Position numbers and translations under genes: made by a program. The notes beneath the pieces were generated by a model. It saw only the letters and a list, made by a program, of their open reading frames with translations. It searched no databases and was not told the DNA's origin. Shown piece by piece: positions 14,501-21,725 of a stretch of 41,646 nt of DNA (positions are counted from its first letter, which is position 1; the number at the start of each line of letters is the position of its first letter). Source of the DNA: an uncultured Sporosarcina sp. (GTDB taxonomy: Bacteria > Bacillota > Bacilli > Bacillales_A > Planococcaceae); NCBI GenBank assembly GCA_948469885.1, contig CAOKMT010000017.1, forward strand, positions 1 to 41,646, given 5' to 3'.

Positions 14501-16652
14501 TCCTAAAGAAGATCCAAAACCAACAGATCCAAAGCCGGAAACGCCAAAGCCAGAGAATCCAAAACCGGTGAACCCTGGCAAATATAAAGATGGTGAATAT
14601 CACTTACCATTCACAGTGCTACAAGCTTCCAAGAATGAAACGTCTGTGGCGCATAGTTATTTAGATCCGACAGCACTCCTCATTGTGAAGAACGGGGAAT
14701 ATACAGTTCGGACAACATTGAACAATAGCTCATGGTGGCAATATTTTAAAACAGAAACGGCATCAGGATCTTTTGCTGATGTTAAAGTGATCAGCAAAAA
14801 TAAAGCGGATGATACAAGCGTTGTTGAATTTAAAGTGAAAGATATTGACCAAATTTTAAATGCGAAAATCCATGTCATTGTGACTGGCATTCCAGGATTC
14901 GATTACGATAACAAATACGATATCCGCTTCTCGTTTGACACTAGTAGTATGTCCCCGGGAACAGGACCAAAACCGAATCCAGAACCAACATTACCGCCAC
15001 CGGTAGTACCAAAACCAGTACCAGAGCCGAAGAAATATGAAGATGGGGAATACAATCTTCCATTTAAAATTTTGCAAGGAACAAACGATGAAAGTTCCAT
15101 GACAAATGATTATTTGCAAACACCAGCAAAACTCATTGCAAAAGACGGCAAGTACGAAGTCATCATCACATTGAACAATAGTTCTTGGTGGCAATATTTG
15201 AAAACACAAACGAAACAACCGGGATCCTTCTCGGACAGCAACTTTGTCGATGCAAAAGTAATAAGTGAAGACAAAGATGCGGATACAAAAGTTGTGAAGT
15301 TTACTGTACAAGATTTAGATGAATTTTTGAATGCGAAAATTCATGTTATTGTTCCGATGATCAGTTACGACAATAAGTATGACATTCGCTTCTCGTTTGA
15401 TACAAGTCGCATGACGCCGTTCAAAGAAGAAGTTGTACCACCTGTACAAAAGCCGATTGAACTGAAACAAGGGGAATATACAATCAACTTTAACTTCGAT
15501 GACATGACTGAAGAACAAAAGAAAATCATCACGAAGTATTTTGGAACATCCACTACGGTATCTGTTAAAGATGGGAAAAAATATGTGACATTGACTTTGA
15601 AAGAACAACAATCAATCAGTTCATTTACAGTTAAAGGAGACGGGAAAAATCTTCCGATTCAAGTTATGGAAATTGACAAATCGGCGGATACTCGAACTAT
15701 TTCTTTTGAAGTGGATAAATTCTTCCCAAAACTGGAAGTTCAATTTGAAGTGCAAGAAGAAGTTAAAGTCAGTGCGACAGGCTCTACTAACCGGGTTACA
15801 CATGCGTTAAGCTTATCTTTTGATGAAGAAAGCATTCAAGAGAAAGTTATTGAAAAGCCGAAACCGGAAGTGCCGACTGAAAATTATAAGTATGCCAACG
15901 GTGTCTATGATCTTCCATTTACCATATTTAAAGATACGAGCGATGAACGTTCGATGACGAACGACTATTTACAAACTCCTGCCAAACTAATTGTGAAGGA
16001 CGGAGAATACGAAGTCATCGTCACATTGAAAAACAGCTCATGGTGGCAATACTTTAAAGTTCAAAACGGCCAACCGGGATCCTTCTCGGACAGCAATTTT
16101 GTGGATGTAACAGTATTGAGTGAAGACAAAGCAACAGACACACGGATTGTTAAGTTTACTGTGAGGGATATTGATGAAATTTTAAACGCTAAAATCCATG
16201 TCATTGTAACTGGAATTCCTGGTCTGGATTACGACAATAAGTATAATATTCGTTTCTCCTTTGATACGGAAAGTATGTCTTTCGTATCTAGTTTGGAGGA
16301 AGATCCAGACGTGAATTTTGAAGGAAATCCAGAAACGGATCCCGAACCAGAGCAGACAACAGATACGGATTCAGAAACAGACTCAGACTCAGATTCACCG
16401 AATACACCAGTGAACAATACGAATACGCAGAAAAACGATACAAATGATGATAATTTATCATTTAATCGTGATGCAGATGCGAAAGAAAAAGAATCTGCTA
16501 AAGGAAAAGGTGTTAAATCAGGAAATCAGAAAGATGACAATCCAAAAACTGCAGATACGACAAATACTGCAAAAGTTCTAGTATTAGCGTTGCTGCTAGT
16601 AGGATCATTGTTCTTGCTAGTATTGAAATTCCGTAAACGCTCAATTGCATAA
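11517..16652 (+). CDS. Giant cell-wall anchored protein with about ten NEAT domains
   Basis: This 1711-residue protein starts at the ATG at 11517 (GGGGAG 8 bases upstream; an in-frame TTG at 11496 lacks a site). After a signal peptide (about 1-30) I count ten NEAT-like domains. Six are haem type with SVADGYLEKPA, SSWWQYFK and YDNKYDIRF (YxxxY), at about 35-157, 309-428, 582-700, 1021-1143, 1171-1298 and 1455-1587. Two of a second type (175-295, 448-568) have LHA.KDE..GM..YL and lack the tyrosine pair, ending GDQPLRL.FD. Two of a third type lie at 722-975 and 1315-1440. The domain at 722-975 is split by an acidic insert of about 125 residues. Pro/Glu linkers separate domains. The C-terminus has an Asp/Ser/Asn stalk, NPKTA at 1675-1679, a membrane helix and RKRS, a sortase B type signal. 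It probably captures haem or haemoproteins under Fur control. The domain types are my own grouping. Confidence 0.92.
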   Translation: MKRFIKVALAFMLILMTILPVIQPQTALAADNTQKYADGEYDLPFEVWQADKDEVSVADGYLEKPAKLIVENGEYTVEATLKNDSWWQYFKTETSDGFNDVKKIGTGTSPDTSVVQFKVQDIDEILNAKVHIIVTGIPGFVYDNKYDIRFRFDASDIPLAPEPEPEPELEIIDFEDSDYTIEFEALHAEEDKASAMAKYLDNPALLTVKDGKVNLTLAINDHKTVTGLQVEKNGELVEEVSAKPDEEKNTRAVTFELDNITTVMKAQVQYSAPMGGGKFHHGDQPLRLVFDKNSLEAIVVEEPEEALTGQYDLPFIVWQADKDEKSVADGYLEKPAKLSIEDGEYIVRATLKNSSWWQYFKTETTSGNFVDVETISENPETDTSVVQFKVQDINEILNAKVHIIVTGIPGLDYDNKYDIRFNFDAIDIPLIPEPEPEPTPESEIIELQDGNYTIGLEALHATKDETSGMGRYLDSTALLAVKDGKTNLTLTLTDHKTVTGFQVEHTGELVNESTKEIDEENNTRAVTFELDNIATVMKAQVQYEAVMGNGNLHKGDQPLRLAFDKESVKEVVVEEPEEAPAEEHDLPFIVWQAEKDEVSVADGYLEKPAKVTEENGEYIVQATLKNSSWWQYFKTETATGDFVDVETIREDKATDTKVVQFKVQDIDEILNAKVHIIVTGIPGFNYDNKYDIRFKFGENEDSSEPEEPEEPKQPEQPEEPEAELKDGEYKAGLKFGEGISEEAKAVINKYLGEESSASIFVKDGKKEVKLSLLEKQSIASFGVWDGEKYVDQAIDASGAVTFNVDQLASNVKVKMGVQVEVPTEEKPVVEGETPSENESATEDNPVAEEESATEDNPVAEEESATEETVTEETVTEEESATKDEQATEDDTTSEDNASTEDELTSEEGSSTEEESTQEDLSTESDSKSEESTKENESSNEKSEQNETESVRIAAVAPVYNIESYEFELSFDTIESTNPKEEEPEEPKEEDPKEEDPKEDPKPTDPKPETPKPENPKPVNPGKYKDGEYHLPFTVLQASKNETSVAHSYLDPTALLIVKNGEYTVRTTLNNSSWWQYFKTETASGSFADVKVISKNKADDTSVVEFKVKDIDQILNAKIHVIVTGIPGFDYDNKYDIRFSFDTSSMSPGTGPKPNPEPTLPPPVVPKPVPEPKKYEDGEYNLPFKILQGTNDESSMTNDYLQTPAKLIAKDGKYEVIITLNNSSWWQYLKTQTKQPGSFSDSNFVDAKVISEDKDADTKVVKFTVQDLDEFLNAKIHVIVPMISYDNKYDIRFSFDTSRMTPFKEEVVPPVQKPIELKQGEYTINFNFDDMTEEQKKIITKYFGTSTTVSVKDGKKYVTLTLKEQQSISSFTVKGDGKNLPIQVMEIDKSADTRTISFEVDKFFPKLEVQFEVQEEVKVSATGSTNRVTHALSLSFDEESIQEKVIEKPKPEVPTENYKYANGVYDLPFTIFKDTSDERSMTNDYLQTPAKLIVKDGEYEVIVTLKNSSWWQYFKVQNGQPGSFSDSNFVDVTVLSEDKATDTRIVKFTVRDIDEILNAKIHVIVTGIPGLDYDNKYNIRFSFDTESMSFVSSLEEDPDVNFEGNPETDPEPEQTTDTDSETDSDSDSPNTPVNNTNTQKNDTNDDNLSFNRDADAKEKESAKGKGVKSGNQKDDNPKTADTTNTAKVLVLALLLVGSLFLLVLKFRKRSIA
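13985..14365 (+). other. Acidic low-complexity insert inside the sixth NEAT domain
   Basis: This coding stretch is rich in Glu, Ser, Thr and Asp (SATEDNPVAEEE-like units, TEET, SEEG). It follows the strand VKMGVQVEVP and precedes VYNIESYEFELSFD, which aligns with the last strand of the other NEAT domains. In the ninth domain the same two strands are joined by only about 20 residues. The insert therefore falls in the loop leading to the haem-side final strand. Confidence 0.75.
14031..14102 (+). repeat. Two exact 36-bp direct repeats
   Basis: 14031-14066 and 14067-14102 are identical and each encodes SATEDNPVAEEE. A third, shortened copy begins at 14103 and diverges. Exact identity at DNA level suggests a recent duplication within the acidic insert. 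Confidence 0.9.
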
Positions 16653-16678
16653 GTTGATGGAACTTCATAGCGCATAAA

Positions 16679-16720
16679 AAGTAGGTCTTGTTGTCGGCTA
16701 ACGAACAACAAGACTTACTT
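16679..16720 (+). terminator. Hairpin between the NEAT gene and the haem importer genes
   Basis: AAGTAGGTCTTGTTG (16679-16693) pairs with 16706-16720 over 15 positions with one G-U pair and a 12-base loop. The T-run after it is poor. It sits 26 bases after the giant gene's stop and 40 bases before the lipoprotein start. No strong promoter follows, so partial read-through that lowers importer expression relative to the wall proteins is likely. Confidence 0.65.
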
Positions 16721-16759
16721 CATATCATGGGATCGTTTAGTTGAAGGGAGTATTTATTT

Positions 16760-17665
16760 GTGAGGAAAAAACCGTACTATCTTTACGTCGCCTTAGTATG
16801 TTTGCTTCTTATGCTGACAGGTTGTGCATCCGCGGAAAGTTTAAACAATGATGAAGTGGAAGATGAAAAATCACAAAATGAAGAGGCGCAAAATGACGAT
16901 CGAATTGTCGCAACGACAGTCGCTGTAACGGAAATTATGGACGCGCTTGAAATAGACTTAGTTGGCATCCCGACAAGTTATAAAGATTTACCAAAACGAT
17001 ACGACGATGCAACAGAAGTTGGAAATCCAATGAGTCCTGATATGGAAATGATTATGTCGCTAAAGCCGACTGAAGTGATGTCTGTCACAACGTTAAGATA
17101 TGATTTGGAATCTTTTTTTGATGATATGGGCATCCAAGCTAGTTATGTTAAACTAGAGTCTTTCGAAAATATGCAAAACGAAATTTTGAAAATCGGAGAA
17201 AGATATGATCGAAAAGAACTGGCAGAAGCGATAGTTCAAGAATTTGAAGATAAAATTACAGAAATTGAAAAGGCAGTAGAAGGGAAAGAACACCCATCCG
17301 TCCTTATACTGATGGGTGTGCCGGGAAGCTATTTAGTGGCAACGGAAAACTCGTATATAGGCGACCTCGTCCGAAGAACGGGCGGAAAAAATGTAATTAG
17401 CGGTGAAGAAGTGGAATATTTAGCCTCCAATACAGAATACTTGCAACAGTCGAATCCGGATATTATTTTACGAGCAGCTCATGGAATGCCTGAAGAAGTC
17501 GTTGAAATGTTCGACAAAGAGTTTAAAGAAAACGATATTTGGAAGCATTTCAAAGCAGTGAAAAATGATCGCGTATATGATTTGGAAGAAACGCGTTTCG
17601 GCACGACGGGCAATTTAGCAGCTGCGGAAGCATTAGATGAATTACTTGAAATGTTGTATGAATGA
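16760..17665 (+). CDS. isdE: Haem ABC transporter substrate-binding lipoprotein (IsdE-like)
   Basis: This 301-residue lipoprotein has a short signal and lipobox LLMLTGC, with C22 as the lipidated residue, then an acidic Glu/Asp/Asn linker. The mature part has the periplasmic-binding-protein class III pattern (about 48-300): RIVATTVAVTEIMDAL, the SLKPTEVMS strand, a long connecting helix, and VLILMGVPGSYLV at the start of the second lobe. This class serves siderophore, haem and cobalamin importers. Its place between NEAT wall proteins and a FecCD permease points to haem as ligand, as in Staphylococcus IsdE. The start is GTG at 16760 with GAAGGGAG 9 bases upstream; no better ATG exists before the signal peptide. 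It would take haem from the IsdC-like protein on the outer face of the membrane. Confidence 0.9.
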   Translation: MRKKPYYLYVALVCLLLMLTGCASAESLNNDEVEDEKSQNEEAQNDDRIVATTVAVTEIMDALEIDLVGIPTSYKDLPKRYDDATEVGNPMSPDMEMIMSLKPTEVMSVTTLRYDLESFFDDMGIQASYVKLESFENMQNEILKIGERYDRKELAEAIVQEFEDKITEIEKAVEGKEHPSVLILMGVPGSYLVATENSYIGDLVRRTGGKNVISGEEVEYLASNTEYLQQSNPDIILRAAHGMPEEVVEMFDKEFKENDIWKHFKAVKNDRVYDLEETRFGTTGNLAAAEALDELLEMLYE

Positions 17666-17733
17666 AACGGACCCGTCCGGGGGGATGGTGAAGCTTTATT
17701 GGAAGACGAGATTTCAGTTAAAGGATGTCTGAA

Positions 17734-18717
17734 ATGAATAAAAAAATCATTAGTTTTAGTACAGTTATCGTATTGCTTGTACTCATCATCATATATTCCG
17801 CGAATACAGGGAGTATAAAGGTTTCTTTTGTTGAACTTATCCAAGGATTGATAACCGGAAACAATGAGCAAGTACAAGTGATTAAAGATTTAAGATTACC
17901 ACGACTTGTTATTGCCTTATTTGCTGGAGCAGCATTATCTGTATCGGGTGTTTTACTACAAGCGGTTATGAAAAACCCATTGGCAGATCCGGGGATTATT
18001 GGAGTAACTTCCGGCGCGGGATTCGTGTCCATCTTAATGGTCTCATTGTTCCCTACATTATTTTTCTACATGCCTTTGTTTTCTTTCATCGGCGGTGCTT
18101 TTGCGTTTTATTTAGTGTACACGTTTTCTTGGAAGGCGGGACTTAATCCGTTAAGAATGATATTAGTTGGCGTAGCGATCAATGCTGTCTTTACAGGATT
18201 AAGCCAAGTGTTTAATTTTAGGGGGAGTTATACGGTCACATCTGTCAATCCGGTAACGACCTCGACATTATTTATGAAAAACTGGAATGACGTTGAAGTA
18301 ATGGTCGTGTACGGGTCTATCGGTCTCGTCCTCGCATTTCTGCTCTATTCGTGGTGTAACTATTTAGGACTCGAAGACAAAACAGCGAAAAATTTAGGCA
18401 TCAATATTAATCGGATTCGATTCATCGTATCTGTTGTAGCTGTGTTACTCGCATCTATCGCAACGGCGATTGCAGGCATGTTCGCTTTTATCGGCTTGCT
18501 TATTCCACATATCGGTCGTTTGCTAGTCGGCAATGACCATAAGTTGCTCATTCCATTTTCGGCGCTTACAGGTGCTATGTTGACGTTGACAGCGGATACG
18601 TTGGGGCGTGTCATTATCGCGCCAAATGAAATTCCAGCGTCCATTTTGCTCGCTGTTATTGGAGGACCTTTCCTCATTTATTTACTTAGAAAGAGTGATC
18701 GAATTTATGGATATTAA
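17734..18717 (+). CDS. isdF: Haem ABC transporter permease (FecCD family, IsdF-like)
   Basis: This protein of about 327 residues has some nine to ten membrane helices. It carries FecCD family blocks: LRLPRLVIALFAGAALSVSG, QAVMKNPLADPGIIGVTSGAG and, near the C-terminus, AGMFAFIGLLIPHIGRLLVG with the helices that contact the ATPase. I chose the ATG at 17734 because AAAGGA is 8 bases upstream; the in-frame ATG at 17725 overlaps that site. A 15-codon frame (17685-17732) ends across this start. The last 11 bases overlap the ATPase gene, which indicates translational coupling. It forms the membrane channel for haem delivered by the lipoprotein encoded upstream. Confidence 0.9.
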   Translation: MNKKIISFSTVIVLLVLIIIYSANTGSIKVSFVELIQGLITGNNEQVQVIKDLRLPRLVIALFAGAALSVSGVLLQAVMKNPLADPGIIGVTSGAGFVSILMVSLFPTLFFYMPLFSFIGGAFAFYLVYTFSWKAGLNPLRMILVGVAINAVFTGLSQVFNFRGSYTVTSVNPVTTSTLFMKNWNDVEVMVVYGSIGLVLAFLLYSWCNYLGLEDKTAKNLGININRIRFIVSVVAVLLASIATAIAGMFAFIGLLIPHIGRLLVGNDHKLLIPFSALTGAMLTLTADTLGRVIIAPNEIPASILLAVIGGPFLIYLLRKSDRIYGY

Positions 18718-19477
18718 AGATATAACTTTCTCTTATGACCGCAAAATTAATCGCTTGGACCGAGTGAATGGGGAGATTAAAAAAGGAGAAATTACAACGA
18801 TTATTGGACCGAATGGTTGTGGGAAATCTACGCTATTAGGTGTGATGTCGAATAACTATCTTCCGCAACGGGGAAAAATTGTGTTGGATGGAAAAGAAAT
18901 GGTGAAATACAAACCGAAAGAGCTTGCGAGAAAATTAGCTGTTGTCCACCAACAAAACGTTGCACCTGCCGATATGACAGTGGAAAGATTGACAAGTTAC
19001 GGAAGGCTGCCCTATAAAAAGATGTTCTCCACACTGACTACCCAAGATGAAGAAGCGATTGAATGGGCTTTAAAAAGTACAAACTTACAAGGGAAGCGTC
19101 AGGCAACAATTGATACATTGTCCGGCGGGGAAAAGCAACGAGTTTGGATTGCGATGACATTAGCGCAAAGTACTGAGTTTCTTTTTTTGGATGAACCGAC
19201 GACTTATTTAGATATTTATTATCAATATGAAATATTAGCGCTCATTAAAAGACTGAATCGTAAACACGGGTTATCGATTGTTATGGTACTCCATGATATT
19301 AACCAAGCCATCCAGTATAGCGATACGATTATTGTCATGAAAGATGGGGACATTGTAGCGAAGGGAAAGCCTGAGGAAGTCATTACGAAAAAATTATTGT
19401 ACGATATTTATGGGATTCATGTAATCGTAAAAAATGATGAACAAACTGGGTTGTATATTGTGCCGGTCGGCATTTAA
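18707..19477 (+). CDS. Haem/iron ABC transporter ATP-binding protein (FecE-like)
   Basis: This 256-residue cytosolic ATPase has all nucleotide-binding motifs: Walker A GPNGCGKST at 34-42, a Q-loop around VVHQQNV, the signature LSGGEKQRVWIA near 136, Walker B FLFLDEPTTYLD, and the switch histidine in VLHDINQA. It resembles FecE/FhuC/YusV proteins of siderophore and haem importers. The start is the ATG at 18707 inside the end of the permease gene, with AGAGTGA about 9 bases upstream; a longer frame from 18608 is only shadow of the permease. Staphylococcus isd relies on a separate FhuC-type ATPase, whereas here a dedicated ATPase is in the operon. Coupling to the permease upstream is certain by overlap. 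Confidence 0.93.
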   Translation: MDIKDITFSYDRKINRLDRVNGEIKKGEITTIIGPNGCGKSTLLGVMSNNYLPQRGKIVLDGKEMVKYKPKELARKLAVVHQQNVAPADMTVERLTSYGRLPYKKMFSTLTTQDEEAIEWALKSTNLQGKRQATIDTLSGGEKQRVWIAMTLAQSTEFLFLDEPTTYLDIYYQYEILALIKRLNRKHGLSIVMVLHDINQAIQYSDTIIVMKDGDIVAKGKPEEVITKKLLYDIYGIHVIVKNDEQTGLYIVPVGI

Positions 19478-19521
19478 AGTAGCTAAAAGCAGGAAAAGAA
19501 ATGAGCGTTAGGGGTGAGAAT

Positions 19522-20361
19522 ATGGCAGGAAACAAGCACTCGGAAAAGTCGGGAAGCCGTATGAAAAAAAATCTATCGCGTTTGCTCACGATGGGGTGTA
19601 TAGCCGTTTTCATTTATGCGGGACACGGCTTATATAGTATATTCATGGAATATTATAAAAACCGTCAAGCGTTAGCGGACGTTCAACAAATTTATTATCA
19701 GTTTGATGAAGAAGTGCCAATAGAAGTAGCTTCAACAGAAGACATGAGTGAACAGCAAATAATTCGTCCGCAATTTACAGAGTTACAAGAAATTAACCAA
19801 GATATTGTCGGTTGGGTATCTATTGAAGGGACACCGCTAGACTATCCAATATTACAATCGGATGATAATGACTATTATTTGAATCGTAATTACAAAAAGG
19901 AATACAGCATAGCGGGGAGTATTTTTATGGATTATCGTAATGATGCCTCGTTGAATACACAAAATACAATCATTTATGGCCACCGCATGAAAGATAATTC
20001 AATGTTCAACAGTTTGAAAAACTTTTTGGATAAAGATTTTTTTGACAGTCATAAAATAGTTAAATTTGACACATTATATGAAAGTTACGATGCAGAAGTA
20101 TTTGCAGTTTATAATACAACGACTGACTTTGATTATATTCAAACGGATTTCACGACTGATGAAGAGTTTGAGTCATTATTAAATGAAATTCACGAGAAAT
20201 CAAAATATCATACGAATGTCGAGCTCACTGCAGACGATCAAATCATCACGCTATCTACATGTGATTATATATTAGATCCGAATAAGGGGCGCTTAGTTGT
20301 ACATGCTAAAATTGTCAAAAAGAGCGATAGTACCAATTATGCTTCTGCTGAGCAAAGATAA
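19522..20361 (+). CDS. srtB: Sortase B
   Basis: This class B sortase of about 279 residues is anchored by an N-terminal helix (SRLLTMGCIAVFIYAGHGLY) with a cytosolic basic head. The catalytic trio is visible: H154 in IIYGHRMKDN, C247 in TLSTCDY and R257 in GRLVVHAK. SrtB enzymes cut NPxTx-type signals and link surface proteins to peptidoglycan. The likely substrates are encoded upstream, with NPKTG and NPKTA. I prefer the ATG at 19522, preceded by AGGGGTGA at good spacing. The ATG at 19501 (preceded by AGGA) is a fair alternative that adds 7 residues. It is the last gene of the isd run, 24 to 45 bases behind the ATPase gene, followed by a strong terminator at 20481. Confidence 0.94.
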   Translation: MAGNKHSEKSGSRMKKNLSRLLTMGCIAVFIYAGHGLYSIFMEYYKNRQALADVQQIYYQFDEEVPIEVASTEDMSEQQIIRPQFTELQEINQDIVGWVSIEGTPLDYPILQSDDNDYYLNRNYKKEYSIAGSIFMDYRNDASLNTQNTIIYGHRMKDNSMFNSLKNFLDKDFFDSHKIVKFDTLYESYDAEVFAVYNTTTDFDYIQTDFTTDEEFESLLNEIHEKSKYHTNVELTADDQIITLSTCDYILDPNKGRLVVHAKIVKKSDSTNYASAEQR

Positions 20362-20480
20362 AAAGCCTCTGCTTTGCTACATTGGGAAAGACATGTTAAA
20401 ATTTAACTACACCAAAATCATTGTAGGTGATCGAAATGATTCGACTTTTATGTTTGTCCAAAATAGATTGTAAAAATCCG

Positions 20481-20513
20481 AAACCCTTGGCTGGAAACAG
20501 TCAAGGGTTTTTG
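20481..20513 (+). terminator. Terminator of the isd operon
   Basis: AAACCCTTGGCTG (20481-20493), loop GAAA, then a 13-base pairing arm (20498-20510) with one G-U pair, running into a T-rich end. This strong intrinsic terminator lies about 120 bases after srtB. Confidence 0.9.
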
Positions 20514-20551
20514 TTGCTCATGGGAAAGAATTATATTGGAGGGATTTGTAT

Positions 20552-21460
20552 ATGAAGCAAGTGGTTCAGTCGAAAGCACCGATTATCGCTGCATGGATCA
20601 GTTTAATTAGTAATATTGTGTTGACGATTTTGAAAATTGTCGTCGGGACAATTTTTCATAGTCCTGTTCTTCTTGCTGACGGTTACCATAATGCGGGGGA
20701 TGTTGTGGCCAGTGGAGCGGCGCTGACTTCCATGCGTATTTCTCAGCGTCCGGCCGACGATGATCACCCGTATGGACATGGGAAAGCCGAGGTGATCAGT
20801 TCCGCTATTGTGGCGATCATTTTGGGCGTGGCGGCTATTTATATTGCATACGAATCTGTTTCGGCATTCTTTCAGGCGCCTGAAAAAGCGAGTATCATTG
20901 CTTTTGGTACAGCGATTATTTCACTGGTATGGAAGCAAGTTCTATACGTGTACACCATTCGAATTGGAAAGCGGACAAATAGTAAAGGGCTTATTGCGAC
21001 AGCGTACGATCATCTGGCGGATGTCTATGCATCGCTCGCTGCTGTTGTCGGAATCGGTCTTGCACTCGTCGGGGACTTCTATCATATCCAAATCCTCTCC
21101 TATGGCGATCCGATCGCGGGGATCATCGTCACCGTTTTAGTGTTTAAACTGGCCTATGAAATCGGGAAAGAAGCGATGGATACGCTGATGGAGAAAAGTG
21201 TAAGCCAACAAAGGTTGGATGAATTTACAACATTAATCCTTGCAGTACCTGAAGTAAAACGGATCGATCGGTTACGAGCCAGAGAGCATGGGCATTATGT
21301 GCTTGTCGATATTAGGGTTGCAGTAGAAGGAGAATTGACCATCCAAGAAGGTCATGACATCATCCGTGACATTAAAGATAACATTATGCGGCAGCATCAT
21401 GATGTCGATGAAGTCCTCATCCATTTGAACCCGTGGTATGCTGACATGGAAAAGAGGTAA
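20552..21460 (+). CDS. Cation diffusion facilitator (CDF) family metal exporter
   Basis: This 302-residue protein has six predicted membrane helices and a cytosolic C-terminal domain (about 205-302) with a ferredoxin-like pattern including HHDVDEVLIHLNP. The metal site signatures are D43..H46-xxx-D50 in LADGYHNAGD on helix 2 and D153-xxx-D157 in AYDHLADVYAS on helix 5, with DDDHPYGHGKAE between helices 2 and 3. CDF proteins export divalent metals by proton antiport. The DxxxD rather than HxxxD on helix 5 argues against a zinc-specific member and would suit manganese or iron, as in the Bacillus MneP/MneS type; this is inference. The ATG at 20552 follows GGAGGG. It lies directly after the iron-uptake island but behind a terminator, so it is a separate unit. 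Confidence 0.9.
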   Translation: MKQVVQSKAPIIAAWISLISNIVLTILKIVVGTIFHSPVLLADGYHNAGDVVASGAALTSMRISQRPADDDHPYGHGKAEVISSAIVAIILGVAAIYIAYESVSAFFQAPEKASIIAFGTAIISLVWKQVLYVYTIRIGKRTNSKGLIATAYDHLADVYASLAAVVGIGLALVGDFYHIQILSYGDPIAGIIVTVLVFKLAYEIGKEAMDTLMEKSVSQQRLDEFTTLILAVPEVKRIDRLRAREHGHYVLVDIRVAVEGELTIQEGHDIIRDIKDNIMRQHHDVDEVLIHLNPWYADMEKR

Positions 21461-21500
21461 GCAGCGACGCCAGGAAATCTATCTTGGTATGAATTTTAGG

Positions 21501-21529
21501 TTGAATGCAAATTTTCAAATGTTTATAAT
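21501..21529 (+). promoter_or_regulatory. SigA-type promoter of serC
   Basis: TTGAAT (21501-21506) and TATAAT (21524-21529) are separated by exactly 17 bases. It would start a transcript with an untranslated leader of about 190 bases. Confidence 0.8.
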
Positions 21530-21725
21530 TAAGAAGTGAGAGCCGATTAATTAACTCCTTTTGTGAGGAAACACGAACATTTTAGATTTAGCATTAAATA
21601 ATCATTCGTGTGCGCAAGTATTCCTGTTGGATGGAGTGAAGGACGCGACTCCTATGGGGTGAGCGGATTTCCAAGGTTTTTGAGGTAAAGGAACTAACTG
21701 TTTTTAATGATAAGGAGTGAACAGC
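21530..21725 (+). other. Long 5' leader of serC
   Basis: This roughly 195-base leader holds no recognised riboswitch or T-box. A dyad of CACGAAC (near 21570) and ATTCGTG (near 21605) is present. The stretch around 21632-21665 (GGAGTGAAGG...CGACTCCTATGGGG) resembles the degenerate hairpin repeat that I remember as common between genes in Bacillales (GGAGTGGAGGCGCGACTCCTGCGGG type); its right arm is lost here. Confidence 0.4.

Noticed and set aside
11517-16652. Possible recombination or assembly artefact from repeated NEAT modules
   Set aside because: The copies differ throughout at DNA and protein level, the linkers are distinct and one frame runs the full length, so the repeats look genuine.
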